A DNA stretch of 6,573 nucleotides, taken from the NCBI GenBank assembly GCA_905212515.1, contig CAJMEU010000158.1:1-6573 (forward strand), given 5' to 3'. Shown piece by piece: positions 6,009-6,573 of this stretch. The notes beneath the pieces were generated by a model that ran no database searches, had not been told where the DNA came from, and saw only the letters and a program-made list of their open reading frames with translations. A program made the translations under genes and the position numbers. Each line of letters begins with the position of its first letter. The stretch's first letter is position 1. Source of the DNA: an uncultured Oscillospiraceae bacterium (GTDB taxonomy: Bacteria > Bacillota > Clostridia > Oscillospirales > Ruminococcaceae).

Positions 6009-6573
6009 AACGCCGCAGCCACATCATGCGAAAAAACAAAATGCCGGCCCCGTTGTTCTGGGCCGGCATTTTGTTTTACTCTTAAACCCAGATAGGCCAA
6101 AATTTCGCGGTAACGCTTGGTGGCCAGCTCGCTGGGCGCGCCCTTGCGGCAGAAGGCGAGCTTGGCCAGTTTGGGAACCACGCGCTCTACCACGATTTGC
6201 CCGTCCACGGTTTTGCTCCTCAGCGCCTCGAATGCTTCCCGGAAACGGGGGTCGTTTTTGGCGCAGTCGTAAAAGGAGAGCACGTAGACGTATTCGAACA
6301 AATTATAATTGCGGAACGGATATTCCACCTGCATGAACAGCGTGCCAATGCCGTAATGACAAGGGCCGATGGGTTTGCGGATCACCCAATGCTGCAGAAG
6401 GAATTCCACGGCGCGGTCCAGCGCCGGTTCCCGGTTCAGCGATCCGCTGAAACGGAAGGCGCTGAGAGCAGTGAGCGTCGGCTGCGGGTTGGAATATTCC
6501 GTTTCGGGCCCGCGGCCATAAGAAAATTTATTGCAGCGCCAGCCGCCATCCTTGTACTGGGTCGTCAAAAGGT
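5876..6573 (-). CDS. Prenyltransferase/squalene-cyclase-repeat-like protein, 5' truncated; probable frameshift at the 3' end
   Basis: The frame is open to the right edge, so the N-terminus is missing; the TTG at 6568 is internal. The visible part has segments I associate with terpenoid-cyclase-like (alpha/alpha toroid) proteins of Clostridia: DGGWRC, FSYGRGPETEYSNPQPTL, LDRAVEFLLQHW, PIGPCHYGIGTLFMQVEYPF and FCRKGAPSELATKRYREIL. Substrate and role are unknown; no DxDD cyclase motif is visible in this part. The family-like sequence (about 162 residues) ends at YLG near 6086. The next bases on this strand, GGTTTAAGAGTAA, hold two TAA codons one frame off. Because they are missed, the open frame adds 69 residues, passing through the terminator hairpin and running antisense to the end of the U32-family gene before TAG at 5876-5878. 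That tail is low in family character, so the true gene probably ended near 6082. Confidence 0.7.
   Translation of the reverse strand, partial: LLTTQYKDGGWRCNKFSYGRGPETEYSNPQPTLTALSAFRFSGSLNREPALDRAVEFLLQHWVIRKPIGPCHYGIGTLFMQVEYPFRNYNLFEYVYVLSFYDCAKNDPRFREAFEALRSKTVDGQIVVERVVPKLAKLAFCRKGAPSELATKRYREILAYLGLRVKQNAGPEQRGRHFVFSHDVAAAFYSVMPPLGALRRRMVKEGSASSQGTAKRIFGWGVASMDVPSSS
6033..6077. terminator. Bidirectional intrinsic terminator between convergent genes
   Basis: A perfect 18-bp inverted repeat (6033-6050 and 6060-6077) has a 9-base loop (6051-6059). Its core is a GC-rich TGCCGGCCC arm flanked by A-rich sequence on the left and T-rich (ATTTTGTTTT) on the right, so both strands end in a U-rich tract after the stem. 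It lies 24 bases after the U32-family stop and just beyond the likely natural end of the converging - strand gene, serving both. Confidence 0.92.

Noticed and set aside
6566..6568. TTG as a start for the - strand gene
   Set aside because: The frame stays open to the window edge, and the sequence there reads as the interior of a repeat-containing protein, so the gene continues beyond the window.

Overview
The window is GC-rich, densely coding bacterial DNA. Its gene types and order point to a low-GC-lineage relative with a GC-rich genome, most likely a gut Clostridia member of the Oscillospiraceae/Ruminococcaceae kind. This rests on PcrA-type helicase features, ThyX rather than ThyA, an MltG with a long cytoplasmic extension, and strong GGAG-type ribosome binding sites. 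The taxonomic call is inference. No mobile element, CRISPR array, tRNA or rRNA gene was seen.

Layout. Five tightly packed + strand genes fill 1-4709: the C-terminal part of the DNA helicase PcrA (cut by the left edge), an unrecognised 61-residue ORF, flavin-dependent thymidylate synthase ThyX, a thymidylate-kinase-like P-loop enzyme, and the membrane-bound peptidoglycan lyase MltG. Gaps between them are 16, -4, 27 and 12 bases, with no terminator among them, so they look like one transcription unit. A hairpin terminator at 4726-4757 follows mltG. The next + strand gene, a U32-family tRNA hydroxylation protein (TrhP/YrrO-like), starts only 15 bases after it, with its own strong ribosome binding site but no clear promoter of its own. 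A perfect 18-bp hairpin at 6033-6077 then separates it from a convergent - strand gene entering from the right edge, which encodes a prenyltransferase/squalene-cyclase-repeat-like protein.

How the genes fit together. ThyX and the kinase are consecutive steps of dTTP synthesis (dUMP to dTMP to dTDP). PcrA uses the DNA side of the same economy (repair, unwinding, transcription-associated work). MltG trims nascent glycan strands. The mltG/U32 adjacency resembles the Bacillus subtilis yrrL-yrrM-yrrN-yrrO cluster, with the two middle genes absent here.

The most notable oddity is the 3' end of the - strand gene. The family-like protein sequence ends just before tandem TAA codons that lie one frame off. 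The open frame therefore runs on through the terminator hairpin and 133 bases into the antisense strand of the U32 gene. A one-base insertion (or sequence error) at the natural stop is the simplest explanation. Nothing in the window amounts to a clearly new biological system; the genes are mostly housekeeping.
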